From Anaerolineales bacterium (GTDB taxonomy: Bacteria > Chloroflexota > Anaerolineae > Anaerolineales > UBA11579), in assembly GCA_026129255.1 (NCBI GenBank), contig JAHCIJ010000003.1:248001-312000 (forward strand): a DNA stretch of 64,000 nucleotides, in the 5' to 3' direction. The notes beneath the pieces were generated by a model that was not told the DNA's origin, did no database searches, and worked only from the letters and a program-made list of their open reading frames with translations. This document shows, piece after piece, positions 25,297-34,505 of this stretch (its first letter is position 1; every line of letters begins with the position of its first letter). A program made the translations under genes and the position numbers.

Positions 25297-26061
25297 ATGC
25301 TCCTCGCCGTAGATATTGGCAATACCAACGTCACGCTAGGTCTGTACGATGGCGACACCCTCGGCCCACGGTGGCGCCTGGCCACCAACCACAGCAGTAT
25401 GCCGGATGAGTACGGTTTGCAATTCATCGGCATGTTCCGCCATGCAGGCATCCCGCTGGAAGAGCTCAGCGGCATCTGCCTCGCCTCGGTGGTGCCACCG
25501 CTCACCGGCAAGATCGTCGAGGCCTGCCGTGCTTACTTACAAAAGGATCCGCTCGTGGTCGATGCGGGCGTGAAGACCGGTGTGAGCGTACTCTACGAAG
25601 ACCCGCGCGCCGTAGGCGCCGACCGCATTGTGGACGCCGCCGCCGTGCAGCACCTCTACGGCGGCCCAGCCTGCGTGGTGGACTTTGGCACGGGTACCAC
25701 CTTCGACGCCATCACTGTGGATGGCGAGTACCTTGGCGGTGCTATTGCGCCCGGCATCGGCATCGCTGCCGAAGCCCTGTTCTCGCGTGCTGCCAAGCTC
25801 TCGCGTGTAGACTTACAGCGCCCACCCGGCCCGATCGGTCGCAACACTACCCACGCCATGCAGTCTGGCTTGTTGTTTGGTTACGTCGGCTTGGTCGAAG
25901 GCTTGGTGGCGCGCTTCCGCGCCGAGCTCGGCCCGGAGATGAAGGTTATCGGCACCGGCGGCCTGGCTGAAGTGATTGCCAAGGAGACCGACGTAATTCA
26001 GATCCTGGCGCCCTGGCTCACGCTGGATGGTTTGCGTATCATTTGGGGGCTGAACAACTAA
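25297..26061 (+). CDS. coaX: Type III pantothenate kinase
   Basis: Phosphorylates pantothenate, first step from pantothenate to CoA. 254 residues of the ASKHA fold: MLLAVDIGNTNVTLGLYDGD (phosphate 1), GADRIVDAAAVQHLYG, VVDFGTGTTFDAIT (phosphate 2), GGAIAPGIGIAAEALFSRAAKL and VIGTGGLAEV. This is the potassium-dependent, CoA-insensitive type, so control of the pathway is likely at the leader RNA. AGAAAGGCAG gives a ribosome site 13 bp after panC. Confidence 0.96.
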   Translation: MLLAVDIGNTNVTLGLYDGDTLGPRWRLATNHSSMPDEYGLQFIGMFRHAGIPLEELSGICLASVVPPLTGKIVEACRAYLQKDPLVVDAGVKTGVSVLYEDPRAVGADRIVDAAAVQHLYGGPACVVDFGTGTTFDAITVDGEYLGGAIAPGIGIAAEALFSRAAKLSRVDLQRPPGPIGRNTTHAMQSGLLFGYVGLVEGLVARFRAELGPEMKVIGTGGLAEVIAKETDVIQILAPWLTLDGLRIIWGLNN

Positions 26062-26062
26062 G

Positions 26063-26920
26063 ATGACCAAACCCATCGCTTTTGCCACGGACGCCGAGTG
26101 GCCGCAACTCACGCCTACAGACCAGATGGCTGCCGCGGCCCTGGCCGAGCTGGGCGCCGAGGTGCAGCCCGCTCGCTGGGACCTGCCCAACGATTGGGCG
26201 CAATACCGCGCCGTAGTCATCCGCTCCCCGTGGGATTATCACGTGCGCCCCAGCGAATACTCCGCCTGGCTGGATGGCCTGGAAGCAGCCGGGGTCGAAG
26301 TATGGAACCCGATCACAATCCAGCGCTGGAACATGCACAAAGGCTACCTGGCCGAGCTTGAATCCAAAGGCGTGCGCATCGTGCCTTCGCTGTGGTTGAA
26401 GCAGGGCCAGCCCATCCCGTATGCCCAGTTGCAGCAACGGGGCTGGGAACGCGCGGTGCTCAAACCGCTGGTCTCAGCGGACTCGTATAAGACCTGGATC
26501 ATTGACGACCAGCAGGCGTGGGATACGCACCAACTTGAGATACTGGCTGAGATGGATGGCGTAGCGCAAGCCTTCATGCCCGAAGTGCAAACCATAGGCG
26601 AGCACTCGTTCATCTTCTTTGATGGCGAGTTCAGCCACTGCGTGCTCAAGACGCCCAAAGCGGGCGACTTCCGCACGCAGGTCGGCTACGGCGCCACCGC
26701 CCACGAAGTACAGCCGGAACCCGGCTGGGTGGCGCAGGCCCAGCAGGTGCTGGCGGTGTTGGACCAGCGCCTGGCTTACGCCCGTGTGGATGGCATACTG
26801 CGTGATGGTTCGTTCTATCTAATGGAGCTTGAGCTCATCGAGCCTCACTTGTTTCTGGAATGCAGTCCCGGTTCCGCACAGCGCTTTGCGCGTGCGCTAC
26901 TGGCTTGTCTGGAGGGATAG
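26063..26920 (+). CDS. ATP-grasp domain protein (DcsG/RimK-like), unknown substrate
   Basis: 285 residues. VVIRSPWDYHVRPSEYSAWLD (about 52) and RWNMHKGYLAELESKGV, then VLKPLVSADSYKTWII (ATP-binding Lys), and ARVDGILRDGSFYLMELELIEPHLFLE with acidic metal ligands form an ATP-grasp core like D-cycloserine ligase DcsG. It forms an amide or similar bond from a carboxylate and an amine at ATP cost. It starts 1 bp after coaX and its stop overlaps coaBC, so it belongs to the CoA operon. No standard CoA step is missing that it would obviously fill. Confidence 0.72.
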   Translation: MTKPIAFATDAEWPQLTPTDQMAAAALAELGAEVQPARWDLPNDWAQYRAVVIRSPWDYHVRPSEYSAWLDGLEAAGVEVWNPITIQRWNMHKGYLAELESKGVRIVPSLWLKQGQPIPYAQLQQRGWERAVLKPLVSADSYKTWIIDDQQAWDTHQLEILAEMDGVAQAFMPEVQTIGEHSFIFFDGEFSHCVLKTPKAGDFRTQVGYGATAHEVQPEPGWVAQAQQVLAVLDQRLAYARVDGILRDGSFYLMELELIEPHLFLECSPGSAQRFARALLACLEG

Positions 26921-28122
26921 TGCTGCCACTAGAATCCAAACGTATCGTTCTGGGTGTCACCGGCTCGATCGCCTGCTACAAAGCCGCCGACCTGGCTTCC
27001 AAGCTCACCCAACTTGGCGCCGAGGTGGATGTCATCCTCACCAGTGCAGCGGAGCACTTCATTCGCCCGCTCACTTTCCAATCGGTCACTGGCCGCCGTG
27101 CGTATGTCGACAAAGACTTATGGGGTCCCGAGGGCCACGTGTTGCACGTGAAACTCGGCAAAGACGCAGACCTGGTACTCGTGGCGCCTGCCACCGCCAA
27201 CACACTATCCAAGCTCGCCGCCGGCCAGGCCGACAACCTGCTCACCCTCACCATTCTGGCTGCCACCGCGCCGCTGATGTTGGCGCCTGCGATGGACGGC
27301 GGCATGTATGACCACCCGGCCACTCAGGCCAGCCTGGAGACCTTGCGCACACATGGGGCCAGTATCCACGGCCCGGTCAGCGGCCACCTGGCCTCCGGCC
27401 TCAGCGGGATGGGCCGTATGCTCGAGCCAGCCGAACTGGCCGGTTACGCCCGCGTGACCTTGGGCGCAGGCGGCCCGCTGGATGGCCGCCGCGTGCTGGT
27501 CTCCGCTGGCGGCACGCAGGAGCCGATCGACCCGGTGCGTGTGATCGCCAACCGCTCCTCCGGCAAGCAGGGCTATGCCCTGGCCCAGGCCGCGCTGGAT
27601 ATGGGCGCGCAGGTCACACTGGTGTCTGGTCCCAGCGCACTCAGCGCCCCCACGGGCGCGGACGTGGTGCGCGTGCAGACCGCCATCGAGATGCGTGATG
27701 CTGTGCTGGCCCACGCCGCCCAGGCCGACATATTGCTCATGGCGGCGGCTGTGGCAGACTTTCGCCCCAGCAACGCATCCGACAAGAAGATCAAACGCGC
27801 CGGGGGCGTGCCCACTATCGAGCTGGCCGCCAACCCGGACATTCTGAAGGAGGTCAGCCAGCAGGCCAACAAGCCCGCTGTGCTGGTCGGCTTCGCCGCT
27901 GAGAGCAATGATCTGCTCAGCAATGCGCAGGGCAAGCTGGCCAGCAAAGGGCTGGACATGATCGTGGCCAATGATGTCAGCGCCCAAGATGCGGGCTTTG
28001 AAGTAGATACCAACCGCGTGATCTTGCTGGCCAAAGATGGCAGCCAGGACGAGTTGCCGCTATTGAGCAAATACGAAGTGGCACGCAAAGTGCTGGAAAA
28101 AGCACTGAGCTTCCTGAAATAA
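26920..28122 (+). CDS. coaBC: Phosphopantothenoylcysteine decarboxylase / phosphopantothenate-cysteine ligase
   Basis: Bifunctional CoA enzyme of 400 residues. CoaC part: IVLGVTGSIACYKAADLAS, the active-site His in VTGRRAYVDKDLWG-HVLHV region, PATANTLSKLAAGQADNLLT and the PAMDGGMYDHPATQ flavin/substrate motif. CoaB part from about 190: VLVSAGGTQEPIDPVRVIANRSSGKQG, AAAVADFRP and the KIKR Lys. The GTG at 26920 after GGAGG is chosen; the longer frame lies inside the ATP-grasp gene. It ends the operon, followed at once by a terminator. Confidence 0.96.
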   Translation: MLPLESKRIVLGVTGSIACYKAADLASKLTQLGAEVDVILTSAAEHFIRPLTFQSVTGRRAYVDKDLWGPEGHVLHVKLGKDADLVLVAPATANTLSKLAAGQADNLLTLTILAATAPLMLAPAMDGGMYDHPATQASLETLRTHGASIHGPVSGHLASGLSGMGRMLEPAELAGYARVTLGAGGPLDGRRVLVSAGGTQEPIDPVRVIANRSSGKQGYALAQAALDMGAQVTLVSGPSALSAPTGADVVRVQTAIEMRDAVLAHAAQADILLMAAAVADFRPSNASDKKIKRAGGVPTIELAANPDILKEVSQQANKPAVLVGFAAESNDLLSNAQGKLASKGLDMIVANDVSAQDAGFEVDTNRVILLAKDGSQDELPLLSKYEVARKVLEKALSFLK

Positions 28123-28149
28123 AAAAGACCCGCTTTTGGCGGGTCTTTT
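28123..28149 (+). terminator. Rho-independent terminator after coaBC
   Basis: AAAAGACCCGC, loop TTTTG, GCGGGTCTTTT. Symmetric A/T flanks make it usable from both sides between convergent coaBC and the surface-protein gene. Confidence 0.9.
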
Positions 28150-28165
28150 AGTGTGCGTGTGCTAT

Positions 28166-28747
28166 CTAGTGTTGTGCGCGCAACCTGCGCGCCATAACGA
28201 TGATGGCGAGCAGCAGTGCGCTGCCCAGCGCCAGCATGCCGGGGCCGCCGATGTCGTCCGCTAAGCCGCTTTGCGGCAGGGCGCTCGGTGTAGCCGTGGG
28301 CGCAGAGGTGGCCGTAGCGTCAGGGTCCGTGGTGGCCGCGGCCTGCGCTTGCGCCAGCGCCGCTTGGGTGAGCAAGGCTTCCACCGTTTGCGTCGCCTCT
28401 GGGTTGGTGGTGAACAGCGGGGTTACCGGAGTGCTGGTGGCCGTGGGTGGCACCGGCGTGCGCGTAGCTGTGGCGGTGCGCGTGGGGACAAGTGTGTTTG
28501 TGGGGGTATTGCTGGGTTGCTGCGCCTGCACCAGTTGCGTAGCCGTGGCTTGCGCAACCTCTGGCTCTTCCGCGGCGCGCTGCCCAGGCAGGATCACCAG
28601 TGCGTACACCGCCAGAGCGATCAGCGCCAGCAACATCAAGCCGCCCAGTACGCCAGCCACCGCAAGAAAATTGCGGCCGCCCGAACGTCTGGGAGGTTCA
28701 GGATCAGGCTGCTCAGAAGGCAGGTTCAGATCTGCATCGTCTAGCAT
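28166..28747 (-). CDS. Thr/Pro-rich membrane protein with LPxTG-like C-terminal signal
   Basis: 193 residues. A transmembrane helix at about 27-52 follows a short acidic N-terminus. The middle is a low-complexity T/P/A stalk (TNTLVPTRTATATRTPVPP) typical of exported Chloroflexota proteins. The C-terminus reads SALPQSG, a hydrophobic stretch LALGSALLLAIIVMA and RRLRAQH, i.e. an LPxTG-type sorting signal with Q-S at the variable positions. It is the last gene of the minus-strand operon. Function unknown; two anchors at opposite ends is odd. Confidence 0.65.
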   Translation of the reverse strand: MLDDADLNLPSEQPDPEPPRRSGGRNFLAVAGVLGGLMLLALIALAVYALVILPGQRAAEEPEVAQATATQLVQAQQPSNTPTNTLVPTRTATATRTPVPPTATSTPVTPLFTTNPEATQTVEALLTQAALAQAQAAATTDPDATATSAPTATPSALPQSGLADDIGGPGMLALGSALLLAIIVMARRLRAQH

Positions 28748-28760
28748 GGGGAGCTTAGTT

Positions 28761-29813
28761 TTACCCTAGAAGTTCCATGTTTACCAGCGGCACACGGGCA
28801 CGCCCGCCACCCAGCAGGGTGAGCTCAGCCGCCGGGCCGCGCAACTGGCTTTCGTAGATGACGTTATCGCGCAATTCGATGATTTCGCCTAGCTGACCTT
28901 TGTACCGGCCAGACAGCACCCGCACGGTCTGGCCGATGCGGAAACTCTGCATCTCCACGGGTTGCGGCGGGCGGCCGGCCTCGCTGAGCGGAATCACCAG
29001 CTCAGGCCGCAAGCCTGCGTAGGGGGCATTGGCCTCCGCATTCAGCGCGGCGGTCTCCCCTTTGTGCATGTTCAGCAGTGTATAGGCATCCGCATTGATC
29101 GGGATCTGGCCAAAGCCCTCGATGACGGCGATGGGATACTCCATCTTCTCCGCCACCGGGATCAGCCGCGTGGCCAGGCTGCCCAGGATCAGGCCGCGGA
29201 TCGGCACCTGCCCGGCCAGCTCCAGCGCCTGGCGCTGGCTGCAGTGCCCGGCGATCAAGATGGCGCCACGTAGACTCATATCGATCTGGTCAGCCGTGAG
29301 CTGGTGCTGCGGGCCGTCTGCCACCATGTGCAGGTTGCCCTCGCCGCTCAGGCCGTTGCCCCACAGGCATTGGATCCAGGCACAGATGCATTCGAGGGTC
29401 ACACTGTGCCCCGGGTCAATATCGATCACCAGGCCGGGCACGCGCGCATATACGTGCAGGCTTTCATCACTCGCCTGCAGCAGGATCTGGCCCTCGCTGA
29501 TGGCGGCGATCCTGCCCGCCACCGGGGCGCGCAGTTGGCGGCTGGCCAGCCCGCGGCTACCGGCGATGATGGCGCCCTCCTCTACCGTTTCGCCCACCTC
29601 GCGCTGGATGAACTTGTCCACACGGTTGGCAGGCACACCCAGCGCCCGCGCCGCATCCAGCATCATGTGTTGCTTATGCACTCCGGTATGGGCGATAACG
29701 TCGCTGGCGCGCAGGCGGTCACCCAATCCCACGGTGATGGCGCCTTCCACCGGCAAGTAACGTGTGCGCCGCAAAGTGGTGAGCGGCTGTATGTAGGTGA
29801 TAGGCGCCAGCAT
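28761..29813 (-). CDS. Barrel-sandwich/KOW domain protein of the GlmL-like operon
   Basis: 350 residues, no transmembrane helix. Residues 75-117 (GETVEEGAIIAGSRGLASRQ, RAPVAGRIAAISEG) look like a lipoyl/biotinyl-type barrel-sandwich half. A central alpha/beta part has RGLILGSLATRLIP and YPIAVIEGFGQIPI. The last 60 residues carry a KOW-like SH3 fold (RIGQTVRVLSGRYKGQLGEI). The start coincides with the stop of the GlmL-like gene (1-bp overlap). I know no characterised homologue; it may be a cytosolic adaptor of the membrane assembly. Confidence 0.6.
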   Translation of the reverse strand: MLAPITYIQPLTTLRRTRYLPVEGAITVGLGDRLRASDVIAHTGVHKQHMMLDAARALGVPANRVDKFIQREVGETVEEGAIIAGSRGLASRQLRAPVAGRIAAISEGQILLQASDESLHVYARVPGLVIDIDPGHSVTLECICAWIQCLWGNGLSGEGNLHMVADGPQHQLTADQIDMSLRGAILIAGHCSQRQALELAGQVPIRGLILGSLATRLIPVAEKMEYPIAVIEGFGQIPINADAYTLLNMHKGETAALNAEANAPYAGLRPELVIPLSEAGRPPQPVEMQSFRIGQTVRVLSGRYKGQLGEIIELRDNVIYESQLRGPAAELTLLGGGRARVPLVNMELLG

Positions 29814-31576
29814 CAGCTGCCTCCGCGCAGTCTGCGTTCCCAGGTCTGTAACAGTTCCTGACGCTTATTGAATGAGGTGGGCATTTGGATCGGCCGCCCG
29901 CGCGTATCAAAGATCAGGCCAAAGGCGCCGCCCACCACGCGGCGGATCCAACCACCGCGCCCCGGCCCCAGACCTATATTCATATTCTGCAAGGGTTGTA
30001 CGAACAGGTCAGCCACTTTGCCGGGCGGCAGCGACAGCACGGTGATGTCACCCTCAACGATCTCCACCACATCTTCTTTGTGCCCCTCGCGTTCCAACTG
30101 CACGCGTAGCACGGTGCTGCCTGGGCGCGCCGAGCCCACCGGCACGATCACCGTGCCCAGGTTCATGAAGGCATTCGACTCGAGCACTTGCACGGCCAGC
30201 AGCGGGTCCACTGCTGCGGCCGCACCCAGCGTGGAGGCTAGGTGGTTCTGATCCAGAATGATGGTGACGATGCCCACCGGCTGCACCGCATCCAGCACGG
30301 CCAGCAGGCTGTGCTCCGGACGTGGGTGGCGCGCCAGCGTGCTGCCCGCCACCAGGATGCGGTCAAACCACGGCACGGTGCCGGTCAGCGGATAGATGGC
30401 GTTGGCGGGGAACATGGGCAAGCTCTTGCCCACCGCCAGCCGCACCACCTGGCGCGCCGCCGCCATCTCGATGCCCAGTTCCTGTGTTGTGGAGGGCAGG
30501 GTGCCGGGCAGCAAGGTCTTGTTATAGAGATAGTCCAGCACGAAATCGTCTGGTAGGTCATCCACCAGCCAGCGCGTGATCTGTTGCAATTGCGTCTCGG
30601 CCAGCATGCCGCCCAGGCTGCTCCCCATGCCCAAGGTGGGATAGCTGCGCACCTCCAGCTCGCCGCCAAAGGCGGAGGCCACCGTGGTGCTGCTGGCGCC
30701 CAGGTCTATGCCAAGGATGCCCTTGGGCGCGTCAATGACGGTGCTGAGAAAACGCACCGTGCGCCCGAAGGCCTGCGCGCTATGCATCAGGCGCGTTTCA
30801 GCCAGGCGGCTGAGTTGATCCAGCCCCTTGAGCTTCCTGGCTTGAATTTCAAATAGCAGCATGCCCAGCGCGGCTTCTGCCGGGCCGAGGTTCTCGTGGT
30901 CCAGGCTGGGGCGGATATTGGTGGTCTTGTACAGATCGGTAAGCGGTGAGAGCAGCCCTTCGATCTCGCTCTGTACGTTCTCATTGCCCACAAACAGCAC
31001 AGGCGGGCGGGAGTTTTCGGGCAGCAGCTTGAGCGCCAGGGCCAGGTAATTGGCCAGGCGCACCACGGATAGCGACGCGCCGCGGTTGGTGCCGCCTGCC
31101 ACCACGATCAGGTCTGGCAGGTTTTGCGAAATGGCGTCAATCACACGTTCCGGGCTGCGGCGGTCCCCCAGGCTCAGGCTGTCCACGATCTCGCAGCGGA
31201 ACGAATCCACCAGGTTGTTCACGCTGTGCAGCGAGACGCCGTCCAGCAGGCCCACGGTGATGACCCGCAGCGGCGGGCCGGCGGAGAACGTGGCGGTGAG
31301 GGCGTGGGCGCCCAGGTTGCTCTCCGTGTTATTGGCCAGCAGTAGGCCGCGCTCATTGAGCAATTGGCGGCCGGTAATGGTTTGTAGTTCCGCCAGCGCC
31401 TGCAAGATGCCGTGGTTGGCGTCCAGCGTAGGTGCGCCCGCCGTGGTAGGCGCCTCGCCGGCGGCGATGAAGCGGTAGCGGCCTTCAACCGCATCAAAGA
31501 AGTGGGCGCGTGTGGTGACGCTGCCCAGGTCGATCGCTACCAGCGCGTTAGGGAGGTGTGGTGTGTGCTCGCTCAT
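29813..31576 (-). CDS. Glutamate mutase L (GlmL/MutL)-family ASKHA ATPase
   Basis: 587 residues, two ASKHA halves. Phosphate-1 motifs occur twice: LVAIDLGSVTTRAHFFD (about 12) and GILGIDLGASSTTVASAFGG (about 285); RILVAGSTLARHP (about 428) is the adenosine-type loop. GlmL proteins sit beside glutamate mutase GlmS/GlmE in Clostridium, but no mutase, B12 chaperone or reactivase partner is present here. It is instead coupled to membrane-protein genes by 1-4 bp overlaps. A structural or energising ATPase for a membrane complex is an inference; the family name should not be read as a function. Confidence 0.75.
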   Translation of the reverse strand: MSEHTPHLPNALVAIDLGSVTTRAHFFDAVEGRYRFIAAGEAPTTAGAPTLDANHGILQALAELQTITGRQLLNERGLLLANNTESNLGAHALTATFSAGPPLRVITVGLLDGVSLHSVNNLVDSFRCEIVDSLSLGDRRSPERVIDAISQNLPDLIVVAGGTNRGASLSVVRLANYLALALKLLPENSRPPVLFVGNENVQSEIEGLLSPLTDLYKTTNIRPSLDHENLGPAEAALGMLLFEIQARKLKGLDQLSRLAETRLMHSAQAFGRTVRFLSTVIDAPKGILGIDLGASSTTVASAFGGELEVRSYPTLGMGSSLGGMLAETQLQQITRWLVDDLPDDFVLDYLYNKTLLPGTLPSTTQELGIEMAAARQVVRLAVGKSLPMFPANAIYPLTGTVPWFDRILVAGSTLARHPRPEHSLLAVLDAVQPVGIVTIILDQNHLASTLGAAAAVDPLLAVQVLESNAFMNLGTVIVPVGSARPGSTVLRVQLEREGHKEDVVEIVEGDITVLSLPPGKVADLFVQPLQNMNIGLGPGRGGWIRRVVGGAFGLIFDTRGRPIQMPTSFNKRQELLQTWERRLRGGS

Positions 31577-32301
31577 CCGCCACCCACCAGCGCGGTAATT
31601 ATCGTGCGCAAAAAGTCGAGCCGCTCGGTCAGCGCGCCCATGCCGGAGAACAAAACCCCGCTGAACAGCGTAGCCAGTGTGATGGCAATGAAGATGCTGC
31701 CCGCCCAGGCGAGCACATCCACCAGGATGTTGCGCAACGGCGCCTGTTTGCCGCGTCCCTCGGCGCCGAAGTGAAAGTATGCCAGCGTGCTCACCATGGC
31801 CAGCAAGGCCAGCATGCCTTGCAAAATAATGCTGATGCTCTCACCGTAATAGCCGCCTTGCAGCGCCAGGTCAAACCCGGCCAGGTCAAAGGTCTGCGCA
31901 CTGGCATTGATCTGCGGCAGTAAGGTGCCTTGTAGCGCACCGCCGATGGCCAGCGCCGCGCCCACGCCCACCAATATTGCGGTCACCGGGTTGCCGAAAC
32001 GCGCCGTGCGTGGCGAGAGTTTGGTGAGCAGCAGCGCGCTCAACCCCAGGCGGATACCAAACTCCAGCAACTCTGTGGAAGTGCTGCCGCTGGCGGCCAA
32101 CTCCACGGCGGGGAAGATCAGCTGCGGCAGGATGACATCCTGCACAGCAATAGCGCCGGCGTAACCCGCCGCCGCGCCGATGAATAGATGCAGCACGATG
32201 CGGAAGACGGGATGGTCGCCAAAAATATACGACAGCGTCACCAGCGTGAGCGCCGCGGCGAGGATCAACCCTGCTTGGGTGAGTAGCTCGGCCGGGATCA
32301 T
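31573..32301 (-). CDS. Polytopic membrane protein of the GlmL-like operon
   Basis: 242 residues with about six hydrophobic segments (AGLILAAALTLVTLSYIF, VLHLFIGAAAGYAGAIAV, NPVTAILVGVGAALAIGGAL, IILQGMLALLAMVSTLAYF, AWAGSIFIAITLATLF). ATG 32301 is chosen because it overlaps the upstream stop by 4 bp; the longer frame is inside that gene. No family recognised. Topology and coupling suggest it is a membrane partner of the ATPase. Confidence 0.65.
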   Translation of the reverse strand: MIPAELLTQAGLILAAALTLVTLSYIFGDHPVFRIVLHLFIGAAAGYAGAIAVQDVILPQLIFPAVELAASGSTSTELLEFGIRLGLSALLLTKLSPRTARFGNPVTAILVGVGAALAIGGALQGTLLPQINASAQTFDLAGFDLALQGGYYGESISIILQGMLALLAMVSTLAYFHFGAEGRGKQAPLRNILVDVLAWAGSIFIAITLATLFSGVLFSGMGALTERLDFLRTIITALVGGG

Positions 32302-33887
32302 GTGCTCCCCTTGGCCTTTTCGCCCGGTGTGTGGATCACGCGCCCATACAGGCCGCCCAGCACAATGATCAGGATCGCCACGCCCAACTGGTAGCTGTAA
32401 GAATCCCAATAGGTGAAGCTAAAGGTCTCGCGGGCGCGCAGGCGTTCGTAGTGCGCACCACCACTCACCCCGGCCACCAGCCCGTCCAGCAGGCTGGGTT
32501 GCAGGTTCAAGTAAGCGCGCAGGATCGGTGCGGCCTGGGCGCTGCTCACCACCATCAGCCCCTTGCTGAGCTCCGGCGTGGCTTGCTCCAGCCACATACG
32601 CGCATCCTCGCCCTCGCTCACCACCAATAGCACCAGCGCAAAATCATCCAGGCCCTCGATGGCTTGCAGGCTGGTGCGCTGCCAGGGCTGGGCAAAGGTA
32701 GCCGGGGCCGAGAGCATCGCCGCACGCGGCTCGCTGGCAAAGCTGCGCACGGCGGCCATGCCGCCCGGCAAATAGCCCAGCGAGATGTAATCGTTGCTGG
32801 CCACCAGCGGCACCTGGGCAAAGTCGCTTTGCAGCATACGCTCGGCCAGCGCCGGCCCGGTGGGCTGGGTGGAGATGAAGATCAAGCGTGCCTGGCGATC
32901 CAGCAGGTGGGCGATCACTGGGCTGGCGGCGGCACGCACTTCCCCATATAGCGCGGGCTGCACATCAAACACCACCAGCACGGGCGCCCCGGCAGGTAGC
33001 ATATCGATGCCATTGAACATCGCCGTACCCTCAGGCAGGCTCTGCGCTTCTGGGCGCGGCGCAGTCAGCTGGCCGTTCAACAGCGGCAGCAATGCCGCCA
33101 GCAGCATAGCGCCCGCCATCAGCCAATTCAGCAGGCGCGCCGGCCGTTTGACCGTGCTGGCAAAGTCTTCTTTGGCCTCGGTCTCGCGGCCGATCAGCCC
33201 CTGCAGCATGCTGGCGTGGCGCTGCTGGCCCTCGCTCACGTCTAAGCGCGTGGAAAAAACAGGCGCTCGGCCGATCTTGGCGACTTCCGGTTCGGCGGCC
33301 AGCACACCGCTCAGCCCGGCCAACGGGCCGGCGTTCTCTATCTCGGTCGAGGGTAAGGCCAGCGCATCGTAATCATCTGTGTAGAAAGCGCTGGCGGCTG
33401 GCTCGCTGGCCGCCGGTGGCTGGTCTTGCAGCCAACTGGGCAGCCCCTCGGGCAACTCATCAGAGTTTTGTGGCTCAGCGTCATCACCGAAGGCGGGCGT
33501 GTACCCGGTGCCTGCCTGGGTCTCGTCCTCTTCTACTTTCTCTTGGGCTAGCCAATCAGGCAGCGCCTCCGCGGGCAGGGCGTCCTCTTCGCTTTCAAAG
33601 GCGGGCATGCTCAGCGGGCGGCTGTCCAGCCGGAAGGGCCGGTTGGGCTGGGTATCCGTCAGTGCGCGTTCGTCACCCTCGTCGCTGTCGGCCTGGTGGC
33701 GTTTGCGGATCTCGGACAGCCAATCCGGCTCTGGTTCCGGCGCAGGTTCGCTAGCTTCGGCTGAAGCCTCAGCGGCTGCCAGGGCAGCATCCGCTGCCTC
33801 TTGAGCAGCCTGCTCGCTTTGTTTGCGGCGCAGGGCCTTGAGCCACTCCGGCAGGTTCTCTTCGGGGTCGTGATGCGGCGTGCTCAT
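32298..33887 (-). CDS. Large membrane-anchored protein with charged N-terminal region
   Basis: 529 residues. The first 250 are Glu/Ala/Pro-rich and disordered, with repeated short helices of the form [32 protein letters not shown] and LPSWLQDQ at about 13, 53, 110 and 148, like small docking peptides. A transmembrane helix at about 250-270 ([19 protein letters not shown]) is followed by an extracytoplasmic alpha/beta domain ([30 protein letters not shown]) and a final helix near 500. No enzymatic motif seen. The four W-L motifs could bind a cytosolic partner such as the ATPase. Confidence 0.65.
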   Translation of the reverse strand: MSTPHHDPEENLPEWLKALRRKQSEQAAQEAADAALAAAEASAEASEPAPEPEPDWLSEIRKRHQADSDEGDERALTDTQPNRPFRLDSRPLSMPAFESEEDALPAEALPDWLAQEKVEEDETQAGTGYTPAFGDDAEPQNSDELPEGLPSWLQDQPPAASEPAASAFYTDDYDALALPSTEIENAGPLAGLSGVLAAEPEVAKIGRAPVFSTRLDVSEGQQRHASMLQGLIGRETEAKEDFASTVKRPARLLNWLMAGAMLLAALLPLLNGQLTAPRPEAQSLPEGTAMFNGIDMLPAGAPVLVVFDVQPALYGEVRAAASPVIAHLLDRQARLIFISTQPTGPALAERMLQSDFAQVPLVASNDYISLGYLPGGMAAVRSFASEPRAAMLSAPATFAQPWQRTSLQAIEGLDDFALVLLVVSEGEDARMWLEQATPELSKGLMVVSSAQAAPILRAYLNLQPSLLDGLVAGVSGGAHYERLRARETFSFTYWDSYSYQLGVAILIIVLGGLYGRVIHTPGEKAKGST

Positions 33888-33890
33888 GCG

Positions 33891-34505
33891 TTATGCCCCG
33901 TATGGGCGGTCGGCGCCGATCAGGATGCGTACACCCGTGGTGATCGTGCCCAGCGCTACACCCATCAGCAGACCGCGCATGGCGCCCAGCGCCAGCACAT
34001 TGTTAATGTATGGGCTGAGCACGCGCGTGAAGTAGGGCAGCTCCATGCCAAACAGCGGCCCGGCGCCCAGCAGCAACACCAGCAGCGTACCGATGAAGAC
34101 CAGGTTCATCAGGTCGGTGCGGTGTTGGAAGGTGCGCGCCGCCGCCAAGGTCAGGCTGATGGCCAGCACGGCCATCAAGCTGGTCTCGATCGGCACCACC
34201 AGATAGTTGAAGATCCATTCGGCGGCGGCGCTGTCGCTACCCTGTAACAGCGTGACGATAAAGGTCACCACCATCGCCAGGATCAGTACGATGCTGTAGA
34301 CAGATCTCTCATTGGCGCGGATGCGTTGATAGTGCACCTGAAACAAATTCAGCAAGCCCAATAGCAATGCCATAGCGGCCAACAGCATGGCCCAGTTGAG
34401 GATGCGATTGCGTAGGTCGGCCAGGTCTGGAATAAAAATGCCCAGCAGGACCAGCAAACCGAATCCAATGGCCACTGCGGTGGAGAAGGGGGCGCGTAAG
34501 TTCAC
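33891..34505 (-). CDS. Polytopic membrane protein of the GlmL-like operon
   Basis: 204 residues, six hydrophobic segments with short loops (AVAIGFGLLVLLGIFIP, WAMLLAAMALLLGLLNLF, SVYSIVLILAMVVTFIVTLL, MAVLAISLTLAAART, LVFIGTLLVLLLGAGPLF, MRGLLMGVALGTITTG). Ends 4 bp before the next start and overlaps the upstream gene by 4 bp. No family recognised. Confidence 0.65.
   Translation of the reverse strand: MNLRAPFSTAVAIGFGLLVLLGIFIPDLADLRNRILNWAMLLAAMALLLGLLNLFQVHYQRIRANERSVYSIVLILAMVVTFIVTLLQGSDSAAAEWIFNYLVVPIETSLMAVLAISLTLAAARTFQHRTDLMNLVFIGTLLVLLLGAGPLFGMELPYFTRVLSPYINNVLALGAMRGLLMGVALGTITTGVRILIGADRPYGA

Noticed and set aside
28200..28769. 189-codon plus-strand open frame over the surface-protein gene
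   Set aside because: Low-complexity Val/Ala/Ser shadow of the Thr/Pro-rich gene; the minus-strand frame has a membrane helix and a sorting signal.
29813..31576. DNA mismatch repair MutL
   Set aside because: The MutL synonym of this ASKHA family is unrelated to GHKL mismatch-repair MutL; the motifs are DLGxxxT phosphate loops.
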